Shown here: piece after piece, positions 7,731-16,343 of the stretch | How positions within the stretch are numbered: the first letter of the stretch is position 1 | Layout: every line of letters begins with the position of its first letter | Assembly: GCA_963785745.1 (NCBI GenBank) | Contig: CAWAWR010000016.1 | Location: 1-64,000, forward strand | Length of the DNA: 64,000 nt | DNA from: VAZQ01 sp963785745 | GTDB taxonomy: Bacteria > Pseudomonadota > Alphaproteobacteria > Rhizobiales > Xanthobacteraceae | Reading direction: 5' to 3' | The notes under the pieces: generated by a model | Databases searched by the model: none | Told to the model about the DNA's origin: nothing | Seen by the model: only the letters and a program-made list of their open reading frames with translations | Made by a program: the position numbers and the translations under genes

Positions 7731-9008
7731 CTACGACAGCAATTCCAGCTTGCCACCGACCGGAATATTCGGCGCGGGCCGGTTGGCGGTGATGACCAGC
7801 TCGAAGCGGTCGCCGCGGCGCTGCCATTGGCCGGCGACCAGCGGCGTCTTGGTGACGTTCTTCACCGGCTTGCCGGTCCACTGCACGTGGCCGACGATCG
7901 AGTTGTAGTTGGTGGCGATGATCGAGTCCAAAATCGCCTTCGGCTCCGGCGCCTTGGCGCGCTTGAGCACGTCGATCGCCACCTCAAACAGCGCGTGCTG
8001 GAAGCCGATCGGCTGCGACCACGGCCGCATCGTCGCCTTCACATAGGCATCGGCAAGCTGCGCCGAGCTTTGCCCGGTCAGCCCGGACTTGAACGGATGG
8101 TTCGGCGTCCACCAGACTTCCGTCGTCAGGCCGTTGCCGCGGGCGCCGAGCGAATTGATCACCGAGGGGAACAGCAGCGCCTTGCCGATGGTCACGATCT
8201 TCGGCCGGAAGCCCTGCTGCGCCGCCTGCGACCAGAAGGTCGAGAAGTCGGGCGGGATCATGTTGCCGGTGACGATCTCCGCATTCGCCGCCTTGAACGC
8301 GGCGATCTGCGAGGAGAAGTCGTTGTTCATGACTTGATAGCGGCCCGGATCGACGAGCTTGTAGCCCGCGCCGGCGAGCGCGGGCGGCAGGCCGAGCTTC
8401 GGGTCGCCCCAGGCATTGCCGTCGGCGTCGTTGGGGAACAGGCCGGCAACGACCTTGTTGGTCGGCGCGCCGTCCCACAAGGCGAGGAACGCCGCGATCA
8501 CGTCCTCCAGACCCCAGAAGAACAGATAGGTCCAGGTGAAGCCCTTCTTGGGGTCGCCCTTGCGGCCGAAGAAGTAAGGCTGCCACGGGCAATTGGTGCA
8601 GACGCAGGGAACCTCGTTGACTTCCGCTTGGTCCGATACCGGATTGGTGGTGTCGGGCGTGCCGGCGGCGATGAGCAGATCGACCTTGTCGCTCAGGATC
8701 AGCTCGGAGGCGACCTCGGCGGCGCGGCTGCCGGTCGACTGGCTGTCCTTGGATACGATCTGGACCTGATAGTCGCGCCCGCCGATCTGGATGCCCTTCT
8801 TCAGGAGGCCGCGCACCTGATCGATGATGAAATTGTCGGCCTCGCCGAACCCGGCGAGCGGGCCGGTGCGCGGGCTGACGTGCCCGATCTTGATGACGCG
8901 GGCCTGCCCGCGGGCAGCCCCCGGACCGAGCAGGGCCGGAGCCGCGATGGCGGCGGCGCCGCCCTTCACCAGCGTGCGACGGTTGATGCCGTATCTTGCC
9001 GAACCCAT
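7731..9008 (-). CDS. ABC transporter substrate-binding protein, Liv/Peripla_BP_6 type, Tat signal
   Basis: A 425-residue periplasmic receptor. The N-terminus has a twin-arginine motif (INRRTLVKGG) followed by AAAIAAPALLG and ARGQA, so export is probably via Tat. Mature features are IKIGHVSPRTGPLAGFGEAD and the first-lobe AAGTPDTTNPVSDQAE. It also has an unusual cysteine pair, CVCTNCPWQ, possibly a disulfide or a signature of the subgroup. The ATG at 9008 is preceded by GGGGGGAG; the frame extends to 9068 without a better site. It is the first gene of the minus-strand importer operon. Ligand unknown; the subgroup occurs beside organic-acid catabolic genes. Confidence 0.88.
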   Translation of the reverse strand: MGSARYGINRRTLVKGGAAAIAAPALLGPGAARGQARVIKIGHVSPRTGPLAGFGEADNFIIDQVRGLLKKGIQIGGRDYQVQIVSKDSQSTGSRAAEVASELILSDKVDLLIAAGTPDTTNPVSDQAEVNEVPCVCTNCPWQPYFFGRKGDPKKGFTWTYLFFWGLEDVIAAFLALWDGAPTNKVVAGLFPNDADGNAWGDPKLGLPPALAGAGYKLVDPGRYQVMNNDFSSQIAAFKAANAEIVTGNMIPPDFSTFWSQAAQQGFRPKIVTIGKALLFPSVINSLGARGNGLTTEVWWTPNHPFKSGLTGQSSAQLADAYVKATMRPWSQPIGFQHALFEVAIDVLKRAKAPEPKAILDSIIATNYNSIVGHVQWTGKPVKNVTKTPLVAGQWQRRGDRFELVITANRPAPNIPVGGKLELLS

Positions 9009-9214
9009 GTCGCTCCCCCCTGAGGCGCCGAGCGCCGATCTTGAGCTGCCGATTTTGAGATTTTGCAAGGCTTTGACCGCAGTTCCTTGAAGCTTACCCG
9101 CCGGGCGGCGAACCGCAACGTCCCGTCAAGGAGCCTTTGTAAGTGGCTGAATCTTGCTGCGTTTTGATGGCGGCCGCCTTATACTCGGCGCGAGCGAACA
9201 ATTGGAGGAACACC

Positions 9215-9655
9215 ATGGCGCTGACCATGTTGGACAAGACCCCCCTCAAGGCGGAGAAGGCAGCTTGGCCGGCCGAGATCACGGCCGAGTTCGAGCGCGA
9301 GACGCAGAATCCCAACGGCTGCGTCGGCCAGCGGCTGCTGTCGGAGAACGAGCGAGTGCGGGTCTGGGAGATCCGGCTTAAGCCCGGCCAGCGCTTCGGC
9401 TTCCACCGCCACGTGCTCGATTATTTCTGGTCGGTCCTGACCGACGGCAAGGCGCGCGCCTATGTTAGCGACGGCAGCATGGTGGAGCACACCTACAAGG
9501 CCGGCGAAACCCGCCACGAGACGCAGGCCAAGGGCAGCTTCAAGGTGCACGACCTCGCCAATATCGGCGATAGCGACCTCAACTTCATCACTGTCGAGTT
9601 CCTCGACAGCGCCAACAAGCCGTTGCCCGTTCCCGATACGGTGCGAGTGAAGTAA
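9215..9655 (+). CDS. Cupin-domain protein (small, single barrel)
   Basis: A 146-residue cytoplasmic protein. The cupin core is visible: RVWEIRLKPGQRFGFHRH (metal-binding motif 1), then YKAGETRHE and a distal strand, FITVEFLDSANKPLP. The ATG at 9215 has GGAGGAA at 9204-9210 at ideal spacing. A TATACT box lies at 9180-9185, but the nearest TTGCTG is 20 bases upstream of it, so any promoter is weak or untypical. It precedes the plus-strand Liv operon, separated by a stem-loop at 9672-9697. A cupin thus accompanies both importers in this region, which hints at related ligands. Function unknown. Confidence 0.75.
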   Translation: MALTMLDKTPLKAEKAAWPAEITAEFERETQNPNGCVGQRLLSENERVRVWEIRLKPGQRFGFHRHVLDYFWSVLTDGKARAYVSDGSMVEHTYKAGETRHETQAKGSFKVHDLANIGDSDLNFITVEFLDSANKPLPVPDTVRVK

Positions 9656-9671
9656 TTCCGCGGGCCGTCAA

Positions 9672-9697
9672 CCGGCGCAGCCTCGACGCTGCGCCGG
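9672..9697. other. GC-rich stem-loop without U-tract between cupin and livH
   Basis: A perfect 10-bp stem (CCGGCGCAGC / GCTGCGCCGG) closes a 6-base loop. On the plus strand it is followed by a C and seven A residues, not T residues, so it is not a classical intrinsic terminator in either direction. It may lower read-through from the cupin gene or protect mRNA 3' ends. Confidence 0.6.
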
Positions 9698-9739
9698 CAA
9701 AAAAATCTTGCGTCACTGTCGCGTGGCCATCCGGGGGGA

Positions 9740-10618
9740 ATGGTGGACATCCCATACGACCTGCTCATCAACGCGCTGGTCGCGGGCCTGTTGCTCGGCG
9801 CCTTTTACGCAGCGGTGACCGTCGGCATTTCGATCTCGTTCGGAATTCTCGACATCGTCAACATCGCGCATCCCGGCTTCATCATCCTCGGCTCCTATAT
9901 CGCGTATATCGTCAATACGCGGCTGGGCTTCGATCCGATCGTGGTCAGCATCGCGATGCTGCCGGCGTTCTACGCGCTCGGCGCGCTGGTCTATCAGGTC
10001 TATTACGAGTTGTTCGAGAAGCGCGGGCAGGACTTGCTGCGCGGCCTCGCATTCTTCTTCGGCCTGCTGTTCGTCACCGAAGTCGCGCTGGTGATGGTGT
10101 TCGGCGTCGACTACCGCTACGTCCAGGCACCCTATATCGGACCGAGCTGGAACTTCGGCATCGTCGACCTGCCGCTGCGGATGCTGGTGCCGTGCCTGGT
10201 ATCGCTCGCGCTGGTCGCCTCCTTGCAGCTGTTCCTGACCAAGACCTTCATCGGCCGCGCGATCATGGGCGTGGCGCAGGACCAGCTTGCCGTGCAACTG
10301 ATGGGAGCGTCGCCGACCCGCATCAAGCGGACCGCGTTCGCGATTTCGATCGCGACGGCTTCGATCGCGGGCGCGCTGCTGATCATCATCCAGCCGGTCG
10401 AGCCCTCGGTCGGCCGCGAATATATCGGGCGCGTCTTCGCCATTTGCGTGCTTGGCGGCCTCGGCAGCATTCCCGGAACGCTGATCGGCGCGATGATGCT
10501 GGGCATCCTCGAGAGCTTCACCGCGACCTTCTACGGGCCGTCCTGGGCGCCGGCCGTTGCGTTCGGCGTTTTGCTCTTGGTTCTTGGGTTCAGGCCATCC
10601 GGCCTGTTCGGACGATAG
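9740..10618 (+). CDS. livH: Branched-chain-type ABC transporter permease (LivH-like), second system
   Basis: A 292-residue LivH-family permease: LLINALVAGLLLGAFYAAV, then SISFGILDIVNIAHPGFIIL (family core motif), AVQLMGASPTRIKR and VLGGLGSIPGTLIGA, ending GFRPSGLFGR. It has about eight membrane segments. A G-run (9733-9738) immediately precedes ATG 9740, so the GTG at 9743 could be the true start; the difference is one residue. First gene of the plus-strand importer. It is clearly a distinct copy, not a duplicate, of the gene at 5263: similarity is restricted to family motifs. Confidence 0.92.
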   Translation: MVDIPYDLLINALVAGLLLGAFYAAVTVGISISFGILDIVNIAHPGFIILGSYIAYIVNTRLGFDPIVVSIAMLPAFYALGALVYQVYYELFEKRGQDLLRGLAFFFGLLFVTEVALVMVFGVDYRYVQAPYIGPSWNFGIVDLPLRMLVPCLVSLALVASLQLFLTKTFIGRAIMGVAQDQLAVQLMGASPTRIKRTAFAISIATASIAGALLIIIQPVEPSVGREYIGRVFAICVLGGLGSIPGTLIGAMMLGILESFTATFYGPSWAPAVAFGVLLLVLGFRPSGLFGR

Positions 10619-10627
10619 GACGACGCC

Positions 10628-11572
10628 GTGCGAACCTCGACATTCGTCCTCATTTGTACCGCGGTCGGCGCGCTCGTGTTTGCGGTCGCGCGCTGGTACG
10701 GCAATGAATACGCGTTCTTCGCCGGCTATGTCGTGCTGCAATTCATCGTGTTGGCGACGGCGTGGAACATCCTCGGCGGCTATACCGGCTACGTGAATTT
10801 CGGCTCGGCGGCGTTCTTCGCGGTCGGCGCCTATACGTCGGTGTTCTTCCACAAGACGTTTCCGCTGCCGATCCCGGTGCTGATCGTCATCGGCGGTGTC
10901 ATCTCCGGGCTCATCGGCCTCGGGATGGGCTATCTGACGTTGCGGCTGCGCGGCGCGTTCTTCGCGATCGGGACGCTGGCGCTGGCGGTCGTGCTGCAGA
11001 CCATCGTCACCAACTGGACCTATCTCGGCGGTGCGCGCGGCGCCTATGTCATCCGCCCGCACGAGATGGAATTCATCGGGCCCTATATCCAATACCTGTT
11101 CCTGCTGATGCTGGCGCTCACGGTATTCGCGCTGTCGGTCGCGCGCGGCATCGAGCGCTCGCAGCTCGGCTACGGGTTCGCGACCATCCGCGACGACGAG
11201 CTGGCGGCCGAGGCGTCCGGCGTCCCGACGCTGCGCCTGAAATTGATCGCGACGACGATCTCCGGCGGTTTGATGGGCATGGCCGGTGCGCCGTTCCCGT
11301 ATTACCTCGGCTACGTGCAGCCGAGCTCAGCCTTCGGCCTCGAATATGCGGTGAACGCGATCGCCATGCCGATGATCGGCGGCACCACGAGCTGGGTCGG
11401 CCCGCTGATCGGCGCTATTGTCCTGGCGACGCTCCAGCAATGGGCCACCGTGACCTTCTCCTCCGAACTTGGCGTGCTCATCGTCGGCGTGCTGCTGGTC
11501 GCTTTCGTGGTGCTGGCGCCCAAGGGCATCGTCGGACTGGTCCAGGGCTGGCGAGGGAAGGCCGGATCATGA
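10628..11572 (+). CDS. livM: Branched-chain-type ABC transporter permease (LivM-like), second system
   Basis: A 314-residue permease with GTG start. Recognised by ATAWNILGGYTGYVNFGSAAFF, LRLRGAFFAIGTLA, GYGFATIRDDELAAEASGV (contact loop for the ATPases) and MIGGTTSWVGPLIGA, ending VLAPKGIVGLVQG. It follows LivH after 9 bases and its stop overlaps the LivG start (ATGA). Channel partner of the LivH-like protein at 9740. Confidence 0.92.
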   Translation: MRTSTFVLICTAVGALVFAVARWYGNEYAFFAGYVVLQFIVLATAWNILGGYTGYVNFGSAAFFAVGAYTSVFFHKTFPLPIPVLIVIGGVISGLIGLGMGYLTLRLRGAFFAIGTLALAVVLQTIVTNWTYLGGARGAYVIRPHEMEFIGPYIQYLFLLMLALTVFALSVARGIERSQLGYGFATIRDDELAAEASGVPTLRLKLIATTISGGLMGMAGAPFPYYLGYVQPSSAFGLEYAVNAIAMPMIGGTTSWVGPLIGAIVLATLQQWATVTFSSELGVLIVGVLLVAFVVLAPKGIVGLVQGWRGKAGS

Positions 11573-12306
11573 CCGCTCCGCTCCTCGAAGTCTCCGGCCT
11601 CGGCAAGCGCTTCGGCGGCTTTGTCGCGCTTGACGGCATCGATCTCGCGGTCGCCGAGGGCGAGCGCGTCGGCCTGATCGGTCCCAACGGATCGGGCAAG
11701 TCGACGCTGGTGAATTGCATCTCCGGCACGCTCGCAAATGAGACCGGCACCGTCCGCTTCAACGGCGAACTGATCGGCGGTCTCAAAGCGCATGAACGCA
11801 CCCATCGCGGCCTGGCGCGAAGCTTCCAGTTGCCACGGCCGTTCACCAGCCTCACGGTGGCCGGAAACCTGCGCGTGCCGATGGTCTACACCGTCAACGC
11901 GCGGCCCGGCACGCATCTTTCGCCGGCCGAGATCGACGCGCGCTGTGCGGAACTGTTGCAGCTGGTCGGCCTGGCGGCGAAGGCGGACCATTTCTCCCGC
12001 GACCTCACGCAGGTCGAGATGCGTAAGCTGGAGCTCGCTCGCGCCTTGGCGGCAGAGCCAAAACTCCTGATCGCCGATGAATCCATGGCCGGCCTGTCGC
12101 AGGCCGAGGTCGCCGAAATTGTCGCGTTGCTGATCGACCTCAACAAGCGTGGTGTCACGATCATCTTGATCGAGCACATCATGCGCGCGGTGATGAGTTT
12201 TTCGCAGCGCCTGGTCGTGCTGGTGTCGGGGAAGAAGATCGCCGACGGCAAGCCCGATGTCGTGATCCAGGACCCCGAGGTGGAGAGGGCGTATCTTGGC
12301 CAGTAG
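11569..12306 (+). CDS. livG: Branched-chain-type ABC transporter ATP-binding protein (LivG-like), second system
   Basis: A 245-residue ATPase. Walker A is GPNGSGKST, the LivG motif is HRGLARSFQLPRPFTSLTVAGN, the degenerate signature is DLTQVEMRKLELAR, Walker B is LLIADESMAGL and LIEHIM holds the switch His. The ATG overlaps the LivM TGA. The reading frame is also open upstream for over 250 codons, but that is only out-of-frame overlap with LivM, and the start here is fixed by homology and by the ATGA overlap. Confidence 0.92.
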   Translation: MTAPLLEVSGLGKRFGGFVALDGIDLAVAEGERVGLIGPNGSGKSTLVNCISGTLANETGTVRFNGELIGGLKAHERTHRGLARSFQLPRPFTSLTVAGNLRVPMVYTVNARPGTHLSPAEIDARCAELLQLVGLAAKADHFSRDLTQVEMRKLELARALAAEPKLLIADESMAGLSQAEVAEIVALLIDLNKRGVTIILIEHIMRAVMSFSQRLVVLVSGKKIADGKPDVVIQDPEVERAYLGQ

Positions 12307-13027
12307 CCTCACCATCGAGAACGTCGACGCTGCCTATGGCGCGGTGCGCGTGCTCGAAAACGTGTCGCTCAACGTGAAAGCGGGCGAGACGGTGGTGCTG
12401 CTCGGCACCAACGGCAACGGCAAGTCCACCTTGATGAAATGCGTGATGGGAATCGTGCCGCCGCGCGCCGGCCGCATCGTCGTCGAGATCGACGGCGAGA
12501 CGCATAATCTCGTGGGTCTCGCCACCGAACAGATCGTCGACCTCGGTATCGCGCTGGTGCCGGAGGGCCGGCGGCTGTTCCCGCGGTTGAGTGTGGAGGA
12601 GAACCTGCTGCTCGGCGCGTTCCGCCGCAAGGCGCGCGCCGAGATCAAGACCAATCTGGCGTTCTGCTTCGAGTGCTTCCCGCGGCTGGCCGAGCGGCGC
12701 TCCCAGCTCGCCGGCTCCATGAGCGGCGGCGAGCAGCAGATGCTGGCGCTCGGCCGGGCGTTGATGCTCGCGCCGCGCCTCTTGCTGATCGACGAGCCGT
12801 CAGTCGGGCTCGCGCCGGTGCTGGTCAGCCGCACCATCGAGAAGATCAAGGAGCTCAAGGACCAGTACAAGCTCACCGTGCTGATGGCGGAGCAGAACTT
12901 CCCGCAGGCATTGCGCATCGCCGATCGCGGCTATGTGATCGTGCACGGACAGATCGCGTTCGAGGGCCGCTCGGCGGAGGAGCTCAACAACAACGACCTG
13001 ATCAAGAAATTCTATCTCGGACTCTAA
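12296..13027 (+). CDS. livF: Branched-chain-type ABC transporter ATP-binding protein (LivF-like), second system
   Basis: A 243-residue ATPase with a TTG start at 12296, preceded by GGAGAGG (12283-12289) and overlapping the LivG stop by 11 bases. Walker A is GTNGNGKST, followed by the LivF signature GIALVPEGRRLFPRLSVEENL, MSGGEQQM and Walker B LLLIDEPSVGL with MAEQN. It is slightly longer than usual because of an insertion (EIDGETHNLVGLATEQI). The next gene, a Bug binding protein, begins 30 bases downstream and is probably on the same transcript. Confidence 0.92.
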   Translation: MASSLTIENVDAAYGAVRVLENVSLNVKAGETVVLLGTNGNGKSTLMKCVMGIVPPRAGRIVVEIDGETHNLVGLATEQIVDLGIALVPEGRRLFPRLSVEENLLLGAFRRKARAEIKTNLAFCFECFPRLAERRSQLAGSMSGGEQQMLALGRALMLAPRLLLIDEPSVGLAPVLVSRTIEKIKELKDQYKLTVLMAEQNFPQALRIADRGYVIVHGQIAFEGRSAEELNNNDLIKKFYLGL

Positions 13028-13057
13028 GAAGAAGAATCAACAAGAAGGGAGAACGCC

Positions 13058-14026
13058 ATGAAGCGTTCGATAAACATAGCGCTCGTGGCGATTGCCGGCG
13101 CCCTTGGATACGCGGCGGTTGCGCAGGCGCAGTCGTATCCCAACCGGCCGGTGCGTCTCGTCGTCGGCTTCGCCGCCGGCAGCGGGCCCGACATCATAGC
13201 GCGTGCCGTGGGTGCGCAGCTCGGCGCCGATCTCGGGCACAATTTCTTTGTCGAGAACCGTCTTGGCGCCAACGGCACGATCGCTGCCAAGGCGGTCGCG
13301 GACGCGCAGCCCGATGGCTACACGCTGCTCTACACCAGCTCCGGTTTCGCGACGACGCCCTACATCTACAAGAAGGCGACGTTCGACGTCTTGCGCGATT
13401 TCACGCCGATCGCGACTGGTGGAATCCTCGACGGCTATGTGCTGGTGGTCAATCCGTCGCTGCCGATCAAATCGGTTCCGGACCTGATCGCCTATGCCAA
13501 GGCGAACCGTGTCCTCTATGGCTCGCCGGGCGTCGGCAATCTTCTGCACATCGTCACCGAGTTGTTCAATCTGAAGGCCGGGATCAAGCTCGAGCACGTG
13601 CCGTATCGCGGCGCGTCGGACGTCATCAACGCTTTGTTGCAGGGAAGCGTCCAGGTCGCGTTCCTGACTCCGGCAACGACGGTGGCGCTGATCGAGGAGG
13701 GGAAGCTGCGCGCGATCGGCTTCAATGGAAGCAAGCCGTTCCCGGAATTGCCGAACGTGCCGCTGGTGAGCGCATCGGTGCCGAGCAACCCGCCCTCGAG
13801 CACGTGGGGTATCTTCTTCGCGCCGGCGAAGACGCCGACCGCGGTTGTCGACAAGCTCAATGGCGCCATCCGGAACGCGCTGACGGTGCCGGCGGTCGCC
13901 AATGTGGTGACGAAATCGGGCTACATCCCCGATGGACGGACGGCGGCGCAGACGGCGGAATTCTTCCGGAAGGAAGTCGAGAATGCGGGGGAGGCGGTGA
14001 AGGCCGCCGGGATCGAGCCGAACTGA
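13058..14026 (+). CDS. TctC/Bug-family substrate-binding protein inside a Liv operon
   Basis: A 322-residue exported protein. The signal peptide runs MKRSINIALVAIAGALG to QAQ. Bug motifs are RLVVGFAAGSGPDIIAR, FFVENRLGANGTIAAK, QPDGYTLLYTSSG and LEHVPYRGASDVINALL, with LPNVPLVSAS. AAGAAGGGAG precedes the ATG at good spacing. The odd point is the location: it sits directly after LivF, where a Peripla_BP_6 receptor would be expected. Bug proteins normally partner TctAB, not ABC permeases. The stop codon lies inside a pentanucleotide repeat (14021-14048). Confidence 0.88.
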   Translation: MKRSINIALVAIAGALGYAAVAQAQSYPNRPVRLVVGFAAGSGPDIIARAVGAQLGADLGHNFFVENRLGANGTIAAKAVADAQPDGYTLLYTSSGFATTPYIYKKATFDVLRDFTPIATGGILDGYVLVVNPSLPIKSVPDLIAYAKANRVLYGSPGVGNLLHIVTELFNLKAGIKLEHVPYRGASDVINALLQGSVQVAFLTPATTVALIEEGKLRAIGFNGSKPFPELPNVPLVSASVPSNPPSSTWGIFFAPAKTPTAVVDKLNGAIRNALTVPAVANVVTKSGYIPDGRTAAQTAEFFRKEVENAGEAVKAAGIEPN

Positions 14027-14048
14027 ACTGAACTGAACTGAACTGAAC
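14021..14048. repeat. AACTG pentanucleotide tandem repeat spanning a stop codon
   Basis: Five exact AACTG units plus AAC. The stop TGA of the Bug gene (14024-14026) is built from the first unit. Unit gain or loss would not alter the encoded protein because the stop is met in the first copy, but it changes the spacing to the hydrolase start at 14073. Confidence 0.9.
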
Positions 14049-14072
14049 GCAACAAGAAACAGGGTGCAAGCC

Positions 14073-14939
14073 ATGCCTTATGCGGATATTCGCGGCGTCG
14101 CCATCAACTACGAAATCCTCGGGCGTAGCGGTCCCGCGATGGCGCTGTCGCCGGGCGGCCGTAATCCTTACCAGCACGTCATGCCGGTGGCCGAGCGGAT
14201 GGCCGCGAAAGGCTACCGCGTGCTGCTGCACGACCGGCGCAATTGTGGCGCGTCGGACGCATCGTTCGATCCGTCGCGGTCGGAATACGAAGTCTGGGCC
14301 GACGACCTCGATGAATTGCTCAAGCAGTTCGACATGGCGCCTGCCATCATCGGCGGCAGCTCGTCAGGGGCGCGGCTGGCGCTCACCTTCGCGCTGCGCC
14401 ACCCGCAGTCGGTGCGGGCGCTGGTGCTATGGCGCGTCACCGGCGGCGGCTTTGCCGTCAAGCGGCTCGCCGAGCGCTACTACGATCAATATGTCCGGCT
14501 GGCAGGCGAGGGCGGAATGGCGGCGGTGTGCGCCGAAGAGCACTTCGCTACGCTGATCCGCAACCGGCCGTCCAACCGCGAGCGGCTGATGGCGATCGAT
14601 CCGAACGAGTTCATCAGGATCATGCAGGCCTGGCGCGCACCATTCGTGGCGGGCGCGGAGCTGCCGCTGATCGGCACGACCGAGAAGGACCTGCGCTCGA
14701 TCCGGGTGCCGACCTGCATCATTCCGGGCAACGACCTCACCCATGGCAGCGCAACCGGCGAGACGGCGGCGCGGTTCATGCCCGATTGCGAGGCGCATAG
14801 TCTCGGCCTGGAGGACCAGAACGTCGATCTCGTCCCGGCCGAGGAATGGTACAAGAAGGCGGACGATATCGCCGGGATCCTCGGCGAGTTCCTGGCACGC
14901 AAGCTTCCCCAAACGCAGGCGCAGGCGGTGGGCGCCTGA
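14073..14939 (+). CDS. Alpha/beta-hydrolase fold protein
   Basis: A 288-residue cytoplasmic protein. Early fold markers are MALSPGGRNPYQHV and VLLHDRRNCGASD. The nucleophile elbow is GGSSSGARLAL (Gly-x-Ser-x-Gly), and the acid-loop motif is IPGNDLTHGSATGE. A conventional C-terminal catalytic His (Gly-His context) is not seen; the His three residues after the acid-loop Asp may replace it. The protein at 33805 shares this layout. ATG 14073 was preferred to GTG 14064 because an AGG lies at 14061-14063. It closes the second Liv operon, so it may hydrolyse an imported ester, lactone or C-C bond substrate. Confidence 0.8.
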   Translation: MPYADIRGVAINYEILGRSGPAMALSPGGRNPYQHVMPVAERMAAKGYRVLLHDRRNCGASDASFDPSRSEYEVWADDLDELLKQFDMAPAIIGGSSSGARLALTFALRHPQSVRALVLWRVTGGGFAVKRLAERYYDQYVRLAGEGGMAAVCAEEHFATLIRNRPSNRERLMAIDPNEFIRIMQAWRAPFVAGAELPLIGTTEKDLRSIRVPTCIIPGNDLTHGSATGETAARFMPDCEAHSLGLEDQNVDLVPAEEWYKKADDIAGILGEFLARKLPQTQAQAVGA

Positions 14940-14941
14940 CG

Positions 14942-14976
14942 AAAAAAAAGCGCCGCGCGGTGTGGCCGCGCGGCGC
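14942..14976 (-). terminator. Intrinsic terminator of the minus-strand Liv-type binding protein
   Basis: An 11-bp perfect GC stem (GCGCCGCGCGG / CCGCGCGGCGC, loop TGTGG) at 14950-14976 is bordered on its left by eight A residues. Read on the minus strand this is stem-loop followed by eight U residues, the classical form, 22 bases after the stop of the gene at 14999. Confidence 0.85.
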
Positions 14977-14998
14977 CGATCCGAACCCGGCGTCGGAT

Positions 14999-16264
14999 CT
15001 AAGATCTTGCCTTCTCGTAGGGATAGATCACGTCGGCTGAAGCATAGGCAGGTGGATCGACCACCGCCTGGGTCTCGATGCCCTTGAACTGCGCCGCATC
15101 GTTGTTCTTGATGCCGCGGAATTGCACCTGCAGCACCCGCGACTCTGCCCACTCGCCGAACTTGCCGAATTTGACGTCGCCGAGCACGGTCTTGAACGTG
15201 CTCTTGCGGATGTAATCGGCAAGCGTCTGGTCGCTCAGGCTCTTGGTCGCCTGCACCGCCTGCTCCAGCACCTGGTATTGGGCATAGCCCTGCGGCGCCA
15301 TGTAGTAGCCGTAGGGGTCGATGCCTTCGGCCGGCGCGCGCTTCTGATACTTGTCCATCAGGTCGCCGACGCCGGGGAAGTTCATCTTCGGCACCGGCAG
15401 CCAGAAGTCGTAGTTGGTCCAGCCGTTGAGCAGCGGGCCGAGCTGTGCCTTGATCGAGGTGTTCTGCAGGCCGACCATGCCGCCGCCGATCATCTTCGGG
15501 CGGAAGTTGATCTCATTGACCGAGCGCACGATGCCGACCGAGTCCGGCGGATAGGAGCACACCACCACCAGGTCCGGATTGGTCGCCGCGATCGCGCGCA
15601 CGATCGGCGCGAAATCGGTGGTGTTCGGCGGATAGCGCCGGTCATAGACGTTCTTCAGTCCGGCTTTCTTGGCGTTCTCGCGCGCGCCGTCGGCGGCATT
15701 GAGCGCGAACTCGGCGTCCGCCGCTACGATCGCGACCGAGGTTGGCCGCGGGTTTTGCTTCATCGCCATCTCGATGAAGCCCTTGGTGAACGACGGCTTC
15801 GGATCCGGCCCGGAGGGGATCATCACGAAATAGTTCGAATAGTTGAATTCGGTGTTCACGCCGAGGCCGAGGAGCCCGATGAACAGCTTCTTGCGTTGCA
15901 TGACCAAGGGCATCGCCGGCGCCAGCACGTTGGTGCCGTAGCCGCCCATGATCAGGTCGACCTTCTCGACGTCGAGCAGCTGCGAGTAGATGCCGGGGAC
16001 GGTGGTCGGATTGGTCTGGTCGTCGCGGAAGATCACCTGCACCTTGCGCCCGAGCAGCCCGCCTTTGGCATTGATGTCCTCTTCCCAGATCTTGATCGCG
16101 AGCAGCGACGACTTGCCGTTGGGCCCGAGCCCGCCGGTCATGGCCATGCTGGAGCCGATCTTGATCGGGGCGGTTTGCCCGATGACGGTGGTGGAAAATG
16201 CCGGGGCCGCCAATGCGGCAAGGCCAAGCTTACCGGCCGTGCGGCGCGTAATCAGTCGCTTCAT
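14999..16264 (-). CDS. ABC transporter substrate-binding protein, Liv/Peripla_BP_6 type
   Basis: A 421-residue periplasmic receptor. The N-terminus has a Tat-like motif (ITRRTAGKLGLAALAAPAF). Mature motifs are IKIGSSMAMTGGLGPNGK, GGLLGRKVQVIFRDDQTNP, MGGYGTNVLAPAMPL and PDLVVVCSYPPDSVGI. ATG 16264 follows GGGAGGA; the frame is open five codons further without a better site. It is encoded tail-to-tail with the plus-strand Liv operon, which lacks its own Peripla_BP_6 receptor, so it is the likeliest partner for LivHMGF at 9740-13027. Its own intrinsic terminator is at 14942-14976. Confidence 0.88.
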   Translation of the reverse strand: MKRLITRRTAGKLGLAALAAPAFSTTVIGQTAPIKIGSSMAMTGGLGPNGKSSLLAIKIWEEDINAKGGLLGRKVQVIFRDDQTNPTTVPGIYSQLLDVEKVDLIMGGYGTNVLAPAMPLVMQRKKLFIGLLGLGVNTEFNYSNYFVMIPSGPDPKPSFTKGFIEMAMKQNPRPTSVAIVAADAEFALNAADGARENAKKAGLKNVYDRRYPPNTTDFAPIVRAIAATNPDLVVVCSYPPDSVGIVRSVNEINFRPKMIGGGMVGLQNTSIKAQLGPLLNGWTNYDFWLPVPKMNFPGVGDLMDKYQKRAPAEGIDPYGYYMAPQGYAQYQVLEQAVQATKSLSDQTLADYIRKSTFKTVLGDVKFGKFGEWAESRVLQVQFRGIKNNDAAQFKGIETQAVVDPPAYASADVIYPYEKARS

Positions 16265-16343
16265 GTTGCATCCTCCCAATGGACCTATTTTTTTTGACTT
16301 TAGGCTGTTTTGGGAGGCCGGGCAAAGCCCATGCGAGCGTCCG

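Noticed and set aside
9154..9185. TTGCTG and TATACT considered as a sigma-70 promoter before the cupin gene
   Set aside because: The spacer is 20 bases, too long for a confident call.
9672..9697. Stem-loop considered as an intrinsic terminator
   Set aside because: The downstream tract is A, not T, and the reverse orientation has T residues before rather than after the stem. Listed as a plain stem-loop.
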